A stretch of 64,000 nucleotides of DNA, taken from the NCBI GenBank assembly GCA_000469685.2, contig LS997566.1, positions 6,492,491 to 6,556,490 on the forward strand. Direction: 5' to 3'. The stretch's first letter is position 1, and every line of letters begins with the position of its first letter. The DNA is from Haemonchus contortus. Taxonomy: Eukaryota; Nematoda; Chromadorea; Rhabditida; Trichostrongylidae. The translations under genes were made by a program, and so were the position numbers. The notes under the pieces were generated by a model. It saw nothing but the letters and a program-made list of their open reading frames with translations. It did not search any database and was not told the DNA's origin. Of this stretch, positions 60,519 through 64,000 are shown piece by piece.

Positions 60519-61013
60519 CGAAAAAAATGAACAAAGGTGAGCGATGGGTCAACAATTGAATGAAGGAGGTCACAGGCGGTGGGCGGAGCGTTCTCGCTGT
60601 GGGCGGTACTTCCACATAGGTTCATAAACCCATTCAACGAAGGCATTTAAGCCAGTAAAAAAATAAAAAAGAATGAGCAAGGCCTTATGCTTGGTGGAAC
60701 CTACTAGAGGAGAGAAGCTTATAGAAGCCCGACCCACGATGGGCGGTGCGTTGAAATGAAAGCTACTTTTTAGAAATGGAAGTAGCTTCGTTCGGAAACG
60801 TTTCAGAGCTCGGAAAAAAATTGGTTAGAGGTGATAGGACAATGTGGTCGGAATCTCGAGGTGGGCGGGGTTGGCACCAGAGTGGGCGGAGCGGCTTAGG
60901 TCAAAATTTTATAATTCTGTTCAGCAACGTTCTAGAACGCGGAAAAAAGGGTTTGGAGGCAATGGAACAAATGTGGTTAGATCCTCGGAGTGGGCGGGGT
61001 TGGCACTTTCACT
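60519..61013 (+). repeat. degenerate minisatellite with GTGGGCGG boxes
   Basis: Units contain CGGAAAAAA, then AGGTGA or AGGCAATGG, then GTGGGCGGGGTTGGCAC. The best pair is spaced 129 bases (60861 and 60990). Related GGGCGG boxes lie near 60577, 60594, 60739 and 60881. The box resembles the GC or EGR/KLF zinc-finger site; function is unproven. Confidence 0.6.
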
Positions 61014-61785
61014 GAGGTCTTCAACAACTTATTAAATGAATTTCTTGATTAACTAGCAACTGTCAGCGAATGCGCGGCAGTGAATACTTCGTTGTTTTCG
61101 AAATGACCATGCTTATTTCCTTTGATACGGAGTGCTAAAAAACGATCAGTTTGTGTAATATGTTCTGCACACACATATATCTTCGTCTTATACAATATTG
61201 TGAACTAAGCTCGTTGGAAAACAACAAAATAATCGTGTACCGATGATATCCACAACGCTTCTTCCTCTTCGGCAGGCGGAAGAAAACGGATAAATACTCA
61301 GAGGAGTTATCACCGGTATTTATCCAACCTGCTCTACAGTTGTCTTAATTCTTAGTTTACTACTTTTTCGCTGAATACCGAGGTACAGTGGGGCGATTTC
61401 AAAGAATACCTAGACTCTTTCTATTCCTTAACAACTAATGGTGTTCAGAGAAATCAGGTATTAGGTTGATGCATAATTATTGCGGATTTTTTCGCGGCTT
61501 TTTTTCTCTCGATAGAGTTTGAATATTGAGCTCGGGTTTTTTCTAGAAATGATCTACTTAATTTCCTCTACAAGAATGTACCTAGAAAACCATCCGCACA
61601 TTAGCGAAATCAGGCTTAACTACTTCGAGAAAGATTAGAAGGTGGCACAGTCATTCCGCGATCTCAGTAACTTTTCAGTGATCGTTTATTAAGTGATCTA
61701 GTGAAAGCACACATGATTTCCTGGCGGTCAAACACGATTATTTTGATATTTTCTATTTTCCCTGCATTTTACCTGCCTTTATATG

Positions 61786-61822
61786 TTAGGTCAATGCATA
61801 ATTATTGCGAATTTTTTTCAGC
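61786..61822 (-). repeat. internal mariner 3' terminal inverted repeat
   Basis: TTAGGTCAATGCATAATTAT at 61786 resembles the outer ends and lies about 100 bases beyond the transposase stop codon, where the 3' end of a minus-strand mariner is expected. Confidence 0.7.
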
Positions 61823-61887
61823 AAATTTTACTTGAAGAAACTACAAAACTACTAAGCAAAGACATATTCAAATAAATACTCCGGAAC

Positions 61888-62275
61888 TTATTTACCATCT
61901 TCGTCAAGCGCTGCTTCCCATTGATTAGTTGGTTGGATCCCAAAAGCGAAGAAGTTTTGATCTCTGGAGGCGATCCACGCCTTGACATCGACCATCAAGT
62001 CATCCAAATCGACGTAAGTTCTATTCCCTAGCCATTTTTTCAGCGAACGGTTGACGAGATAATCCATAGAAGTTTCTGCTGGTAAATATGGCAGATTTAG
62101 GGGCAAATCCCATTTCTTGGTTGGCTCTGGCTGATTGTTCGATCGCCGAAAAGTTTCTGAGATCGCGGAATGACTGTGCCACCTTCTAATCTTTCTCGAA
62201 GTAGTTAAGTCTGATTTCGCTAATGTGCGGATGGTTTTCTAAGTACATTCTTGTAGAGGAAATCAAGTAGATCAT
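61888..62275 (-). pseudogene. internally deleted mariner transposase
   Basis: The minus strand begins MIYLISSTRMYLENHPHI, followed by NYFEKD, an in-frame stop and KVAQSFRDL, which is the N-terminal helix-turn-helix region. After a frameshift comes LFGDRTISQSQ. Then a deletion, near 62135, leads straight to the C-terminal end: WDLPLNLPYLP, RSLKKWLGNRTYVDLDDLMV and a final ALDEDGK. The catalytic DDD core is missing, so it cannot encode an active enzyme. Mariner transposases are normally about 340-350 residues. Confidence 0.8.
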
Positions 62276-62363
62276 TTCTAGAGAAAACCCGAGCTCAATA
62301 TTCAAACTCTATCGAGAGAAAAAAAGCCGCGAAAAAATCCGCAATAATTATGCATCAACCTAA

Positions 62364-62796
62364 TAGTTCATAAACAAAAAAAGTGGTGGGGGCAGTAGGC
62401 AAGGAATCCGCTGTTACCTTTTCAAATTAAAACAGGTTTGGCCAATGCACTAATCGCAAGCTCTTACAACGACACTTCTCACTAGATCATGAAACTGCGT
62501 TACCTATTGATGCACTGGAATTTCATTAGAAGGGTGTGGAAACATTCCCGCTCTTCTTACAGTGGCCTATAACCATTTTCCTTTCCCACGTGCCTTTCAT
62601 TGGACGCCCGCCCACGTAGGGCGGAATTTCACAAAATTTGGGCGAGCACCTTCAACCTTACACCTTACTTAACAAGGTTGGCTAGCTCCCTTTAACTACA
62701 TGCTTTCTGCACCTAGTGCTCACCTCGGCTCACTTTTTCCTTGTGTTTACACTGTTATTAAGCAAATAATGAGGTCTTGCTCTTGACCCACTCCAG
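62364..62796. other. no feature seen
   Basis: Sequence between the mariner relic and the first exon candidate of the second gene. Nothing is recognised. Confidence 0.4.
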
Positions 62797-62953
62797 TGCC
62801 CTGAAGGAGCTCCGCTTAGCTCAAATGTGCTTGCTGGTCCTGCCGTATACCCAACCCATCTCAAAATTTACCAAAGCTCTTGAGGGTGTGGACGGCAAAA
62901 ACTCTACAAACAGAAGACACACACATAGAGCACTTCATAAAATAAGGTCCCAG
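62797..62953 (+). CDS. possible exon of a second gene (a)
   Basis: This is 157 bases, phase 2 in and 0 out, between CCCACTCCAG and GTAGAT. It reads ALKELRLAQMCLLVLPYTQP, then ISKFTKALEGVDGKNSTNRR and ALHKIRSQ. It joins in phase to 63471. Upstream exons are not found and the family is unknown. Confidence 0.3.
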
Positions 62954-63470
62954 GTAGATTATTGAGATGTTTTTGTAAATTTGTACTCAACATAAATACA
63001 GTACTGATACAAAGTGAATTTCAATGTGATGTGAGTTTTATTTTCTTGAACTTTATTGATTTACAATCGCATCTGATACTTGACAAAGTAAGGCAAAACG
63101 TCGCGATAAACTGAGTACAACGGATTCAGTACGAAATCGGGCAGTTTTGTGTAAGGGCCAGATTCAGACATAAGTGAAGACATGGTAGCGCAGTAGCGAA
63201 ACTTTCTGTTCTGTCTATTTTTCTCTTTGGAAACAACAAAGGCAAGAACCCAGCCCTCTACGGTTCACTCTGACACCGTACCTGAAACAATACAATTGAG
63301 GGCACTTTTAAGACCCCCATTTAGGTCCCTCTTCATGGTGAACCGAAAATTTAGTATTTCTGGTTTAACTAGAATCATTTTTCATTAGGGATTAGAGAAG
63401 TTATCCTATGATACTACGGAGTTTTCTGAATTCCTCAATAGAATTCAATCGAATCTAACATTTTTCACAG
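62954..63470 (+). other. possible intron of the second gene
   Basis: 517 bases between the candidate exons, GTAGAT to TTTTTCACAG. No other feature is visible. Confidence 0.3.
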
Positions 63471-63587
63471 AATCATTTGATCACTTTGGCAAGTTCGCAT
63501 AAAAACAACGACAAAAGAATGGTAATGGCAAATTACTGTATCCGGCGATACTGTATTCGTTCAGAAAACAATGCTAAGCCTTCTGAG
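63471..63587 (+). CDS. possible exon of a second gene (b)
   Basis: This is 117 bases (39 codons), phase 0/0, between TTTTTCACAG and GTAGGT. It reads NHLITLASSHKNNDKRMVMA then NYCIRRYCIRSENNAKPSE. The composition is polar and basic. No domain is recognised. Confidence 0.35.
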
Positions 63588-63747
63588 GTAGGTCCATTTC
63601 ATGGAAGGCCTTATGAAGATCGCGATGTAATTTGTTTTCTTCGACCATGCCACATAGAACTCCAAAAGATCGACAACCACTTACACAGATTACCACTGAC
63701 AGGAGTACCTAAAAATCACTGTTTATTGATGGCTGACTGACTTTCAG

Positions 63748-63825
63748 AAGCTCACTTCCGTTTTTGGAAAAAGAAAAGCTGTTACGAAAATCTGTCGAGC
63801 GGATCGTTCCTCAAGGTCTCGATAG
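63748..63825 (+). CDS. possible terminal exon of a second gene (c)
   Basis: After a GACTTTCAG acceptor, 26 codons including the TAG stop read KLTSVFGKRKAVTKICRADR then SSRSR. Phase fits exon b, and an AATAAA follows 120 bases downstream. Confidence 0.35.
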   Translation, partial: KLTSVFGKRKAVTKICRADRSSRSR

Positions 63826-63945
63826 GGTCGGTAATGAGATCGAAAATACTAGTCAAGAAATCGCTTTGGAGTAAAAGGGGTAGTTTTGATCGTAGTGTTG
63901 CAAGTACCGGAATCTTGAAAAAAAAAATTTTTAAGATTCAACTGA

Positions 63946-63951
63946 AATAAA
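63946..63951 (+). terminator. poly(A) signal AATAAA
   Basis: A canonical hexamer 121 bases after the stop of the candidate terminal exon, in AT-rich sequence. It supports a plus-strand transcript end here. Confidence 0.4.
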
Positions 63952-64000
63952 CCTGAATGAGAATGACTAGGCTGAGTCCGAAATCCAGTTCCAATGGTTC

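Larger units (their letters stand above)
61461..62363. mobile_element. foldback mariner (Tc1/mariner) relic
   Basis: It is bounded by TTAGGTTGATGCATAATTAT at the left end and its complement at the right, with TA on both sides (61459-61460 and 62364-62365), the target site of Tc1/mariner elements. The inverted arms are long, about 224 bp each (61461-61684 and 62140-62363), and nearly identical. A third, internal end (TTAGGTCAATGCATAATTAT) lies at 61786. So one internally deleted mariner (62363 down to 61786) appears joined to an inverted copy of its own 5' end. The end sequence resembles Hsmar1 or bandit-type mariners. Confidence 0.85.

Overview
The window looks like nuclear DNA of a nematode. 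The evidence is a multi-exon gene whose introns end in the short nematode acceptor (T)TTTCAG and mostly begin GTGAGT or GTAAGT, an SL-type acceptor just upstream of its first ATG, a mariner relic, a tRNA-derived SINE family and a MITE family. Base composition is moderate and introns are long (one is 31.6 kb), which fits an expanded parasitic-type nematode genome better than Caenorhabditis. This species-level guess is inference. Nothing looks bacterial, plasmid or organellar.

Main gene. A plus-strand gene runs from 12128 to 59641. I joined 21 exons by splice sites and reading-frame phase. The protein is about 916 or 939 residues, depending on whether one small exon pair is used. It has a Ser/Arg-rich N-terminal region (exons 1-6), a DH (Dbl-homology, RhoGEF) domain (exons 7-11), a PH domain (exons 12-14), a short basic segment typical of the PLEKHG1/2/3 family just after the PH domain, and a long, probably disordered C-terminal tail (exons 15-21). 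The four 5' exons lie far apart and are followed by a 31.6 kb intron. The catalytic part is compact (51-59 kb).

Layout. 1-12117: no confident gene; one full SINE, a G-quadruplex motif, a perfect hairpin and weak exon candidates. 12118-17896: 5' exons of the RhoGEF gene with a second full SINE in intron 3. 17897-49526: giant intron holding decayed SINEs, one MITE copy, a three-unit tandem repeat, strong hairpins and several coding-like stretches on the minus strand. One of these (28826-29200) ends in a BH3-like motif. 49527-59641: the remaining exons, with the second MITE copy in the intron at 53808-55321. 59642-61460: 3' flank with a degenerate minisatellite carrying repeated GTGGGCGG boxes. 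61461-62363: a TA-flanked foldback mariner relic. 62797-63951: three phase-compatible exons and an AATAAA signal, possibly the 3' end of a second plus-strand gene.

Most other open frames are short and lack splice or sequence support. Protein-family assignments are from recognition of motifs by eye; no database search was possible.
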